A DNA stretch of 64,000 nucleotides, taken from the NCBI RefSeq assembly GCF_900120195.1, contig NZ_LT635539.1, positions 1,349,257 to 1,413,256 on the forward strand. The letters are read 5' to 3'. The stretch's first letter is position 1, and each line of letters starts with the position of its first letter. The notes under the pieces are model-generated. The model was not told where the DNA came from, did not search any database, and was given only the letters and a program-made list of their open reading frames with translations. Both the position numbers and the translations under genes were made by a program. Shown here one piece after another: positions 52,209-60,143 of this stretch. The stretch comes from Blautia sp. Marseille-P3087 (lineage in GTDB: Bacteria > Bacillota > Clostridia > Lachnospirales > Lachnospiraceae).

Positions 52209-53079
52209 GTTTTTTCTCCTCCTTTCCTTTGGTCAGTACATTCTGTATGATCGTCAGGATAACAACAAATATTGTAAATACAATTGCCATTGTTGATGCA
52301 AGTCCCATCTCCCAGTTCATTGTGCCGGTTTCATAAATGTCATATACAAGTGTGTAGGTTGAGTGATCCGGTCCTCCACCTGTCATGACCATCGGCTGTA
52401 CCAGCATACGGAACGCACCGATTGTAACCGTGATAAATACAAACACACAAAGTGGTTTCAATTCCGGAAGTGTGATATCTTTAAATTTCTGCCATGCGCT
52501 TGCATGATCCATCTCAGCTGCTTCATAAAGCGCCGGGTTAATATTCTGGAGTCCACCAAGGAAGATGATCATCTGATATCCGACACCCTGCCATACACTC
52601 ATAACTGCGATGGACGGAAGCGCCTGCTTTGCACTGTGAATAAACGGCTGAGCGCTGATTCCAAAATGAGCAAGCAGTGTATTTAAAATTCCCTCCGGAC
52701 TGTAGATGTCCATCCAGAGTGTAGATACAACTGCCAGAGACATTACAACCGGGATAAAAAATGCTACTTTGAAGTATTTTTTACAATGTGTGACTTTGTT
52801 GATTGCAAGTGCCAGAACAAGTGCTCCGATACACTGGCAAGGAACGATGATAATTACAAATTTCACCGTATTGAAGAAGGATTTTACAAACAGTTCATCC
52901 TTAAAAATATTAATGTAGTTTTCAAGGCCCACAAAATGTGTCATATCCGGATTCAGCGCAAAGTAATCTGTAAAACTGAATACCAGTGTCAACACCATCG
53001 GCAGAAATAAAAACAGCGTAAGAAGTACCAGTGCCGGCCCAAAGAAAGCCATCCCTAAAATTGATTCTTTTTTCTTCAT
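52180..53079 (-). CDS. Sugar ABC transporter permease (MsmF/MalF-type)
   Basis: The protein has 299 residues with six membrane segments. The EAA loop is EAAEMDHASAWQKFKDITLPELK. Its ATG overlaps the binding-protein stop by one base (TAATG), so the two are translationally coupled. The C-terminus is basic (KGKEEKKHVNKKAK). Confidence 0.94.
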   Translation of the reverse strand: MKKKESILGMAFFGPALVLLTLFLFLPMVLTLVFSFTDYFALNPDMTHFVGLENYINIFKDELFVKSFFNTVKFVIIIVPCQCIGALVLALAINKVTHCKKYFKVAFFIPVVMSLAVVSTLWMDIYSPEGILNTLLAHFGISAQPFIHSAKQALPSIAVMSVWQGVGYQMIIFLGGLQNINPALYEAAEMDHASAWQKFKDITLPELKPLCVFVFITVTIGAFRMLVQPMVMTGGGPDHSTYTLVYDIYETGTMNWEMGLASTMAIVFTIFVVILTIIQNVLTKGKEEKKHVNKKAKNI

Positions 53080-54401
53080 TATTCTCTCGTATAACGTTCC
53101 AGTTTCGCGTTAATCCTTTCTACAGATTTATCCAGTTCTGCCTGCGCATCTTTACCGCCCAGTCCAACACTTTCAAGTGCCTGCTGGAAAGATGTACTTA
53201 CCTGTGGATATACAGGAGTCTTTGGTCTCGGGTGTCCGTATTTACTTAACTGCTGATACAGAGCATTGTAGTTTTCATCTGTCTGGAATATATCAATCTG
53301 TTCAAACGCTTTGTATGTAGACGGAAGTGATTTTGCTTCATTCCAGATTCTTACACCACTTTCCACACCACTCATCCATTTGACCAGCTCTGTTGCACCT
53401 TCAATGTTGTCTGTCTCTGAGGATGCTGCAAATGCCCAGGAGCCTGTCGGTGTATATCTCTCTCCATCCCAGTCATCACCTACTACATAAGGTGCAACCC
53501 CAAGATTCACATCCGGATAGTTCTCATAAATCGTATTGACTTCCCACGCCCCATCAAATTTGAAAGCTGCTCTTCCACTTTCAAACAGATTCTCTATTGG
53601 AGCTTCAGACATATATTTGTTCTCTACAATCTGGTGAAAATAATTCATAACTTCAACATTCTTTTCTGAATTGAAATATCCGTCCACTGTCAGTCCGTCT
53701 TCGCTTACCAGGTTTCCACCATTTGCCCAGATAAATGGGGCATAATAATAAATACTTGCTTCACCTACCGGGAATGTCATGTCGATCGGATAACCATTCT
53801 TCTCATCCATCAGCGGTTTCAGCTTAGCCAGAATATCCATAAATTCTGATGTCGTCCACGGATGATCTGCATCCGGAACTTCGATTCCGGCCTCTTCAAG
53901 AATATCTTTGTTGTAGTAAAGACCTACACTGGATTCCATAACTCCAAGTGCATAAAGCTTATCATTATAAGTACCCTGTTCCAGAATGGATTCCAGATAT
54001 TCTCCTCTTTCTTCCTCTGTCAGCTCTGCAAGTGGCTGTATGATCCCGTTCGCTGCATAAGCTGCCACATTCGGTCCGTCCAGGGTAAGCACATCCGGAA
54101 GCCCTCCTGACAGTACAGAAGAATTTACCTTATCTGAATAACCGCCTCCACTGTCATTTCTCGGAATAAATTCAATATCTGCGAAATATTTACCATTATA
54201 TTTCTCATTAAAGCTGTCTACAGATTCCCTGTAAACCTGTCCTTCCAGAGTATCCTCAATACTGTGGACCCAGATTGAAAGATACTGTTCGCCCTCATCA
54301 TATCCTGCCACATCGCCGGGCTTTACTTCTTTTTTCTGACATCCTGTAAGACTGACTGCCATAGCCAGACCGGCAAGAAAAATCAGTTTCGCTTTCTTCA
54401 T
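53079..54401 (-). CDS. Sugar ABC transporter solute-binding lipoprotein
   Basis: The protein has 440 residues. The lipobox AVSLTGC gives a lipid-anchored Cys near residue 21. The rest is a family 1 extracellular binding fold (YLSIWVHSIEDTLEG ... FKFDGAWEVNTIYENYP ... PTGSWAFAASSE). GH32 in the same operon suggests sucrose, kestose or other short fructosides as ligand. AAGGAGGAG precedes the ATG. First gene of the operon, under LacI-type operators. Confidence 0.94.
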   Translation of the reverse strand: MKKAKLIFLAGLAMAVSLTGCQKKEVKPGDVAGYDEGEQYLSIWVHSIEDTLEGQVYRESVDSFNEKYNGKYFADIEFIPRNDSGGGYSDKVNSSVLSGGLPDVLTLDGPNVAAYAANGIIQPLAELTEEERGEYLESILEQGTYNDKLYALGVMESSVGLYYNKDILEEAGIEVPDADHPWTTSEFMDILAKLKPLMDEKNGYPIDMTFPVGEASIYYYAPFIWANGGNLVSEDGLTVDGYFNSEKNVEVMNYFHQIVENKYMSEAPIENLFESGRAAFKFDGAWEVNTIYENYPDVNLGVAPYVVGDDWDGERYTPTGSWAFAASSETDNIEGATELVKWMSGVESGVRIWNEAKSLPSTYKAFEQIDIFQTDENYNALYQQLSKYGHPRPKTPVYPQVSTSFQQALESVGLGGKDAQAELDKSVERINAKLERYTRE

Positions 54402-54432
54402 GTGCTCCTCCTTTTCCCTGTGCTCGTTCTAC

Positions 54433-54496
54433 GTTACCGGTAAAGTTACCGGTTACTTTATGGTTTGATAATATCACAGCAATGCTATCAAGTCAA
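54433..54496 (-). promoter_or_regulatory. Promoter and double LacI operator of the fructoside operon
   Basis: TTGACT (54491-54496), 17-nt spacer and TATTAT (54468-54473) on the minus strand. Two adjacent palindromes GTTACCGGTAA and GTTACCGGTTAC (54433-54456) lie just after the -10, where a bound repressor would block initiation. Confidence 0.8.
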
Positions 54497-54560
54497 CCAT
54501 CATACGCAATTTCATTGCTTTATACAAATTTCATATCTCGACTTTGTAAAGTTTTTACAA

Positions 54561-54580
54561 AACCGGTTACTTAACCGTTT
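54561..54580. promoter_or_regulatory. Second LacI operator between the divergent genes
   Basis: AACCGGTTACTTAACCGTTT repeats the same ACCGGT-type half-sites as 54433-54456. It lies just upstream of the regulator promoter and about 110 nt from the first pair, allowing looping or autoregulation. Confidence 0.65.
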
Positions 54581-54596
54581 CTGTTGATTATTTTCA

Positions 54597-54625
54597 TTGT
54601 TCTGTTTTGAAATTTCTGCTATACT
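54597..54625 (+). promoter_or_regulatory. Promoter of the LacI-family regulator
   Basis: TTGTTC (54597-54602), 17-nt spacer and TATACT (54620-54625) on the plus strand. Confidence 0.6.
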
Positions 54626-54694
54626 GTTATCATAAAAGTAATTGACTTCTCACTATAACATGGTAAAATTTTATTTTATCGAAAGGAACCTGAT

Positions 54695-55732
54695 ATGGGT
54701 AAAAAAAATATAACTTTCAGTGACATCGCCAAATATACCGGTTTTTCCAAAACAACCATTTCCAGATATTTTAATAATCCGGACTCTCTTACCCTGGAAA
54801 ACCAGCAGATCATTGCAACTGCTCTTGAAAAATTAAACTATAAGGAAAACAAAGTCGCGAGAATACTCGCGAACGGAAAAACAGAGTTTATAGGAATCAT
54901 TATTCCGAACCTTTATATGCACTACTATTCAGAAATCTTGAATCAGATACTGAAGACCTACGACTCTTTCGGATATAAGTTTCTCGTATTCACCGGAGAT
55001 GATCACGAATCAACCGAACGAAAATATATACAGGAACTTCTTGCATACAAAATCGAAGGAATGATCATTCTGAGTCATACAATTCCTTCCATAGAACTTG
55101 CTTCTTATAATATTCCAATCGTAACGATTGAGCGTGAAGATCAGTATGTGAGCAGTGTCAACACAGACAACTATATGGGAGGTGTACAGGCAACCAGTCT
55201 TCTTGCCAAAACAGGTGCTGATATCCTGATCCATATCAATGCAGATATTTCCAGGCAGACACCATCCTATGAACGTATTCAGGGATTTTCTGATATTTGC
55301 AAGGAATACAACATTCCTCATGAAATGATTCTTACAGATACCGGACATACTTATGATGAAACATCCCGGATCCTTAAAGACCTTCTTGAAACAATCGATA
55401 CCAAATATAAAGGGAAAACAAAAGGGATTTTTCTTCCGAACGATACCTTCGCCAACATTATGCTCAACCATCTGATTCAGAAGTATGGCTGCCTGCCTGA
55501 TGATTACAAGATTATTGGTTTCGATGACTCTCCCGTTTCAAGAGAAGCAATCATCCCGATCAGTACTGTCGGACAGCAGATTGACAAAATCGCTTTATCT
55601 GCCATGGACATTCTGAATAACCAGATTGAAGAACGGCATAAAAGAAAACCAACTCTGTCTGTCGAACCAACGCATAAAATCATACCGCCAATTCTTATTA
55701 ACCGAAAAACAACCCTTCCTGTTGAACGCTGA
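54695..55732 (+). CDS. LacI-family repressor of the fructoside operon
   Basis: The protein has 345 residues. The N-terminal HTH reads FSDIAKYTGFSKTTISRYFN with the hinge helix KVARILANGK. The sugar-binding fold follows (FIGIIIPNLYMHYYSEIL ... IFLPNDTFANIML ... IIGFDDSPVSREAI). It is divergent from the transporter operon, and ACCGGT-type palindromes lie in between. It probably releases DNA on binding an imported fructoside. AAAGGAA precedes the ATG. Confidence 0.93.
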   Translation: MGKKNITFSDIAKYTGFSKTTISRYFNNPDSLTLENQQIIATALEKLNYKENKVARILANGKTEFIGIIIPNLYMHYYSEILNQILKTYDSFGYKFLVFTGDDHESTERKYIQELLAYKIEGMIILSHTIPSIELASYNIPIVTIEREDQYVSSVNTDNYMGGVQATSLLAKTGADILIHINADISRQTPSYERIQGFSDICKEYNIPHEMILTDTGHTYDETSRILKDLLETIDTKYKGKTKGIFLPNDTFANIMLNHLIQKYGCLPDDYKIIGFDDSPVSREAIIPISTVGQQIDKIALSAMDILNNQIEERHKRKPTLSVEPTHKIIPPILINRKTTLPVER

Positions 55733-55751
55733 ACAACAGGAAGGGTTGTTT
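55710..55751 (+). terminator. Terminator of the LacI-family gene
   Basis: CAACCCTTCCTGTTG pairs perfectly with CAACAGGAAGGGTTG, followed by TTTT. Its left arm overlaps the last codons of the gene. Confidence 0.85.
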
Positions 55752-55769
55752 TATCTAAACATCTTAACT

Positions 55770-56510
55770 TTATGCGTTTCTGAAACGGCTTAAAAATTCT
55801 TTTGTCAGTTCTTTCTGCGGATTTTCAAAGATCTGCTGAGACGTACCTTCTTCTACGATGACTCCATCACCCATGAAGATTACGTGCTTCGCCACATCTC
55901 TGGCAAATGCCATCTCATGTGTGACAATGATCATCGTCAGACCGTCTTTTGCAAGTGTCCGCATAACTTCCAGCACCTCTCCGACCATCTGCGGATCCAA
56001 TGCGGAAGTGGGCTCATCAAAGAGCAGGATCTCCGGTTCCATCGCAAGTGCTCTCGCGATCGCAACTCTCTGCTTCTGTCCGCCGGAAAGCTGTTTCGGT
56101 TTCGCATTGATATACGGTGCCATACCAACTTTTTCCAGATACATCATCGCATTTCTGTGCGCTTCTTCTTTGCTCTTTTTCAGGACTTTTTCCTGTCCGA
56201 CCGTGCAGTTCTTAAGAACAGTCATATTATTAAAGAGGTTAAAGTTCTGAAATACCATGCCGACCTTTGAACGGTATTCAGGAACGTTTACATGCTTGTC
56301 CATGATATTTGTTCCGTGATAACGGATCTCACCGCAGGATGGTGTCTCCAGAAGATTCATGCAGCGAAGCAAAGTGGATTTTCCGGAACCTGACGGTCCG
56401 ATGATGCAGGTAACGTCCTTTGGTTTTACAGAGAAATCAATATCTTTTAAGATTTCGTTGTTTCCGAAGGATTTTCCCAGATGCTGTACTTCAAGGATTG
56501 TCTCACTCAT
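55770..56510 (-). CDS. glnQ: Polar amino acid ABC transporter ATP-binding protein
   Basis: The protein has 246 residues. Walker A GPSGSGKSTLLRC, signature LSGGQKQRVAIARAL, Walker B ILLFDEPTSALDP and the H-loop VTHEM are intact. It matches the GlnQ/ArtP/HisP family. The ATG overlaps the permease stop (ATGA), giving translational coupling. Last gene of a three-gene operon. Confidence 0.94.
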   Translation of the reverse strand: MSETILEVQHLGKSFGNNEILKDIDFSVKPKDVTCIIGPSGSGKSTLLRCMNLLETPSCGEIRYHGTNIMDKHVNVPEYRSKVGMVFQNFNLFNNMTVLKNCTVGQEKVLKKSKEEAHRNAMMYLEKVGMAPYINAKPKQLSGGQKQRVAIARALAMEPEILLFDEPTSALDPQMVGEVLEVMRTLAKDGLTMIIVTHEMAFARDVAKHVIFMGDGVIVEEGTSQQIFENPQKELTKEFLSRFRNA

Positions 56511-57301
56511 TCTCTGTCATCCTTCCTTTCTCTGTAAGAATACATACCGCTGGTATGTGTCAGTGTATCCGCTGTGGCCAGATCGTAGTTATCCGGTCCG
56601 TCCATCTTGTGTTCCAGCACACGCAGGATACGGGAACAGGTAAAGGTCATGATGAAGTAAATGATCATCGCAATCGTGAATGATTCAAAGTATGTATAAA
56701 GTGCACCTGCCACACCTTTGGTCGTATAGAACAGTTCAACTGTACCGATAATGGAAAGTACGCAGGTATCTTTGATGTTGATGATCAGGTTGTTGCCGAT
56801 CTGTGGCATAATATTTCGAAGTGCCTGCGGAAGAATGACATTGATCATAGTCTGTACATGTGTCATACCGATTGCTTTTGCACCTTCTGTCTGTCCCGGA
56901 TCGATTGAAAGGATTCCTCCACGGACAGTCTCTGCCATATATGCACCTGTGTTGATCGACACGATAAAGATTGCCGCAAACCACATGGACATATTGATAT
57001 TAAACACAGCCGCACTACCGAAGTAAATAAACATCGCCTGTGCCATCATCGGAGTTCCACGGAAGAACTCCACATAGCAAGCAAGAATAAATTTCACAAT
57101 TTTAATCAGGATCTTTTTGGCTGTTGAATCATTCTTATCAACCGGGATCGTCTGCACGATACCAACGAGAAAACCAATGATGCATCCAAAAAGCGTTCCC
57201 ACCAGCGCCAGCCACATGCTGACTCCGGCTCCCTTCGCAAAAGAAGGACCATATTGCTGAAGAAGATAGATGATTCTTCCCCCAAAACTCTCAGGCAGCA
57301 T
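56507..57301 (-). CDS. Polar amino acid ABC transporter permease
   Basis: The protein has 264 residues with about five membrane segments. The family motif GAYMAETVRGGILSIDPGQTEGAKAIGMT, which contains the EAA loop, is clear, followed by LPQALRNIMPQIGNNLI. The ribosome site is AAAGGAGG. It partners the ATPase and the binding protein on either side. Confidence 0.94.
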   Translation of the reverse strand: MLPESFGGRIIYLLQQYGPSFAKGAGVSMWLALVGTLFGCIIGFLVGIVQTIPVDKNDSTAKKILIKIVKFILACYVEFFRGTPMMAQAMFIYFGSAAVFNINMSMWFAAIFIVSINTGAYMAETVRGGILSIDPGQTEGAKAIGMTHVQTMINVILPQALRNIMPQIGNNLIINIKDTCVLSIIGTVELFYTTKGVAGALYTYFESFTIAMIIYFIMTFTCSRILRVLEHKMDGPDNYDLATADTLTHTSGMYSYRERKDDRE

Positions 57302-57313
57302 TTTGCTCCTCCT

Positions 57314-58168
57314 TTATGATTCGGAAAGTGGCTGTACAGAAATAGCCTCATCCATCATTTTATTGAAATCATCCTCTGTCATCTCACTTAAGACACCGTT
57401 GATCGCATCTTTGAGTTCATCGTTTCCTTTTTTCAGGGAAATACCGATGTTGATGTCTTCATCAGATACTTCGAATTCTCCGTCTGTTCCTGTGAAATCA
57501 AGAAGTTTGAAATCAGGATAAGCTACGCATGCTGCTTTTCCTGTAGGCATATCTGTTACAACCGCATCACATTTGCCGGCTTCAAGCGCTACCAGCATAG
57601 CCGGTGCACTTTCCTGTGCCGGAAGGATGTTGCCATCCGGGATCTGCGGCAGGCAGGAATCATACCAGATCGTATTCTGCTGAGATGTCACTGTTGCTCC
57701 TTTGAGATCTTCTACGCTTGCTGCATCTTTATAATCACCGTCATTTTTAACAAGAGTGATGATGGATGCATAATAGTATGGATCTGTAAAATCAACCATC
57801 TGCTGACGCTCTTTTGTGATAGACTGTCCTGCAATTACACAGTCAACCTGTCCGGACTGTACAGCCGGTACAAGAGAATCCCAGTCAAGTTTTACGATCT
57901 CAAGATCATATCCGAGTTCATCGGCAATCTTCTTTGCCATCATAACGTCATATCCATATGCGTAATCGGAACTTCCGGAAATCTGGACAGCACCGTTGGA
58001 ATCGTCCGGCTGTGTCCAGTTATATGGTGCATATCCGCATTCCATTGCAACTTTCAGAGTTTTCTTGTCATCTGCGCTGACGCTCTGTACTCCAAATAGT
58101 CCACATGTCATGGACGCTGCCACTGCAGCAACTGTCATCATTCTCCACATTTTGCTCTTTCTCATTTT
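57314..58168 (-). CDS. Polar amino acid ABC transporter solute-binding protein
   Basis: The protein has 284 residues. A signal peptide (residues 1-31) ends near VSADD; the lone Cys near residue 20 does not fit a lipobox well. The family 3 binding fold shows YGYDVMMAKKIADELGYDLE, VDCVIAGQSITKERQQMVDFTDPYY and VALEAGKCDAVVTDMP. I chose ATG 58168 (AGGAGG upstream) over the longer frame at 58201. The ligand is a polar amino acid and cannot be named from sequence. Confidence 0.92.
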   Translation of the reverse strand, partial: KMRKSKMWRMMTVAAVAASMTCGLFGVQSVSADDKKTLKVAMECGYAPYNWTQPDDSNGAVQISGSSDYAYGYDVMMAKKIADELGYDLEIVKLDWDSLVPAVQSGQVDCVIAGQSITKERQQMVDFTDPYYYASIITLVKNDGDYKDAASVEDLKGATVTSQQNTIWYDSCLPQIPDGNILPAQESAPAMLVALEAGKCDAVVTDMPTGKAACVAYPDFKLLDFTGTDGEFEVSDEDINIGISLKKGNDELKDAINGVLSEMTEDDFNKMMDEAISVQPLSES

Positions 58169-58256
58169 CGTTTCCTCCTGAAATGTATATTTTTCATCCA
58201 TATGTCCTTTCGGAACATATCACCATAAGTGAATCGTTCCAGAATTTATCTGAAAC

Positions 58257-58311
58257 AAAAAAAGAGCGCACGAAACTACTAAGTGCTCCGTTGCGCTTTT
58301 GCATCATTTTA
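58257..58311 (-). promoter_or_regulatory. Attenuator-like hairpin and leader of the amino acid ABC operon
   Basis: TTGACT (58329-58334), 17-nt spacer, TAAAAT (58306-58311) on the minus strand. The transcript would start at about 58299 and at once form AGCGCAACG/CGTGCGCT (58265-58297) followed by seven T residues, a terminator in the 5' leader. A 36-codon ORF from the ATG near 58303 spans it and could be a leader peptide. Confidence 0.6.
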
Positions 58312-58335
58312 ATACTTTATATACAGAAAGTCAAG

Positions 58336-58362
58336 AAAAAAAGCAGTTCCCGAAGGAACTGC
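58336..58362 (-). terminator. Terminator of the coiled-coil NlpC/P60 gene
   Basis: GCAGTTCC and GGAACTGC pair around TTCG-type loop bases, then TTTTTTTC on the minus strand. It stands right after the gene and next to the -35 of the following operon. Confidence 0.85.
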
Positions 58363-58375
58363 CTTTGCTCTTTAT

Positions 58376-59752
58376 TTATGAAGGTCTTCTTACAGAAAGG
58401 ATTGTTCTGTAAGTAGCATCATTGCTGATCTTGATGCCATCTCTGGAGTTAGATGCATGTACGATCTGTCCGTTGCCCATGTAGATTGCAACGTGTCCAC
58501 CATAGCAGATCAGGTCACCCGGCTGAGCATCTGCATAGGAAACCTCTGTTCCCCAGTTCTGCTGCTCATAAGATGTTCTCGGAAGGCTGTAACCAAACTG
58601 TGCATAAACGCTCTGTGTAAATCCTGAACAGTCAGCACCGCCTGTAAGGCTTGTACCGCCCCATACATACGGATTACCAACAAACTGTGTTGCATAATCT
58701 ACGATTGAAGAGCCTGAACCTGAACTGGATGAGCTACTGGATGAAGAACTTACACTGTCAGGATCAACTGTGTTGTCGCTGTCGATTACGTTACCGTATT
58801 CATCATACTCCACACCATCATCACTGCTTGTCACTTCGCTCGGATCTACTTCATTGCCCTCTTTATCATATACGGTGTCACCGTTTTCTGCAGCTTCATC
58901 TGCATCTACTTCATTGCCCTCTTCATCATATACCGTCTGATCTTCCTGCTGTGCAGCTTCTTCTGCTGCTGCGGCGGCAGCGGCTTCTGCTTCTGCCTGA
59001 CGTCTTGCTTCCTCCTCGGCTGCAATACGTTCTGCCTCAAGCTGTTCAATCTCTGCCTGCTGTTCCTGAATCAGATTTGCATACTCATTTGCCATTTCCT
59101 GTGCATATGCAATTTCATTATCGCAGTCTGCAGAGCTGGCTTTCTTTGTATCAATCTGAGTCTGAAGATTTGCAGATTCAGCTTCATATTCCTGTTTCAT
59201 GCCTTCCAGTTCGGATTTCTCCTGCTGGTACTGATTTCCGAGGTTTGTAACCTGTTCGATCGTATTAGCATATGTCTCAAGGCTCTTTCTGTCGTAATCA
59301 TACATCTTCTGTGTATATTCTGCTTTTGTCAGAAGATCTGAAAGATTATCTGCACTCATCATCATCTGGAACCATGCATCGCTTCCACCTTTTTCGTACA
59401 GATACTGAATACGCTGTTTCATTGCTGCGTACTGTTTGTCTTTGGCATTCTGTGCTTTCTGAAGATCTGCCTGTGTCTGTTCGATATCAGCCTGCTTGTT
59501 GCTGATATCTCCCTCTAATGTCTGAATGGAAACCATGACGTTTACAAGATTTGCATCCAGTGTATTGATCTCATCCTGCAACTGCTGCTTGGCAGAATAA
59601 AGCTGATCGATCTGGGCATATGTTGCATCAAGCTGTGCGCTTGTTGCGGCCTGTTCCTCTCTCAGTTCCTCTTCTCGTGATGCGCTTACGCTGACTACCT
59701 GTGTTGCTGTCATCATTAACGCTAACGTCAGGCAAACAATTCGTTTCTTCAT
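58376..59752 (-). CDS. Secreted coiled-coil NlpC/P60 peptidoglycan endopeptidase
   Basis: The protein has 458 residues. A signal peptide (1-25) is followed by a long coiled coil (about 28-245) like that of PcsB/CwlO, then a Glu/Ala-rich stretch, then a linker with three copies of a YDEEGNEVD-like unit (about 265-315), a Ser tract, and the NlpC/P60 domain (about 345-458). The catalytic Cys is in GGADCSGFTQ and the His in GHVAIYMGNG. It cuts D-Glu-diaminopimelate bonds in stem peptides. I chose the ATG at 59752 with GAGG upstream over GTG 59761. Promoter TTGCAA-N17-TAATAT lies at 59824-59852. Confidence 0.92.
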   Translation of the reverse strand: MKKRIVCLTLALMMTATQVVSVSASREEELREEQAATSAQLDATYAQIDQLYSAKQQLQDEINTLDANLVNVMVSIQTLEGDISNKQADIEQTQADLQKAQNAKDKQYAAMKQRIQYLYEKGGSDAWFQMMMSADNLSDLLTKAEYTQKMYDYDRKSLETYANTIEQVTNLGNQYQQEKSELEGMKQEYEAESANLQTQIDTKKASSADCDNEIAYAQEMANEYANLIQEQQAEIEQLEAERIAAEEEARRQAEAEAAAAAAAEEAAQQEDQTVYDEEGNEVDADEAAENGDTVYDKEGNEVDPSEVTSSDDGVEYDEYGNVIDSDNTVDPDSVSSSSSSSSSSGSGSSIVDYATQFVGNPYVWGGTSLTGGADCSGFTQSVYAQFGYSLPRTSYEQQNWGTEVSYADAQPGDLICYGGHVAIYMGNGQIVHASNSRDGIKISNDATYRTILSVRRPS

Positions 59753-59823
59753 GTTTCTCACCTCATAATCTTAATTGCTATATTCTGTAACATTTACGAA
59801 ATATCTTTTTCAAGTTCTTATAC

Positions 59824-59852
59824 ATATTAACATATACTTCTTACGATTGCAA
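59824..59852 (-). promoter_or_regulatory. Promoter of the coiled-coil NlpC/P60 gene
   Basis: TTGCAA and TAATAT with a 17-nt spacer. TAAATGTTACA occurs once upstream (about 59881-59891) and once downstream (about 59788-59798), each a half-site-like TGTWAC element. Confidence 0.6.
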
Positions 59853-59904
59853 GTAGGATTCATTAAAAAGTTTAATATTTTGTAACATTTATTAAAAACT
59901 ATGC

Positions 59905-60086
59905 AAAAAACAAAGCGGACAAGTCCGCTTCAAACTCCCTGAATCCCTCAATCTTTGAGGGACTTGTTACGCTTTGCGCGCCAGATGCAGTCTGCTTCAG
60001 CAGACATGTTCCTCATGCATCTGGTCGCATCCTCGCGGAGCGTTTTTATGTAATAGGAACATTACGGAGTAATTTCCTATTACATA
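59905..60086. repeat. Cluster of stem-loops between two cell-wall hydrolase genes
   Basis: Four more hairpins follow each other: AAGCGGAC/GTCCGCTT (59913-59930, followed by TTTTTT on the minus strand), CCCTCA/TGAGGG (about 59954-59969), a nested AGATGCA...TGCATCT with TCTGC/GCAGA inside (about 59982-60022), and TATGTAATAGGAA/TTCCTATTACATA (about 60047-60085). No ORF is credible here. Confidence 0.6.
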
Positions 60087-60088
60087 AG

Positions 60089-60119
60089 AAAGAGATTTCC
60101 ATATTCAGGAAATCTCTTT
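60089..60119 (-). terminator. Hairpin after the cell-wall-binding NlpC/P60 gene
   Basis: AAAGAGATTTCC pairs perfectly with GGAAATCTCTTT, 25 nt after the stop. The T-tract is short (TTTCTT). Likely terminator. Confidence 0.65.
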
Positions 60120-60143
60120 GTAATATTTACTTCTTATTTAAAC

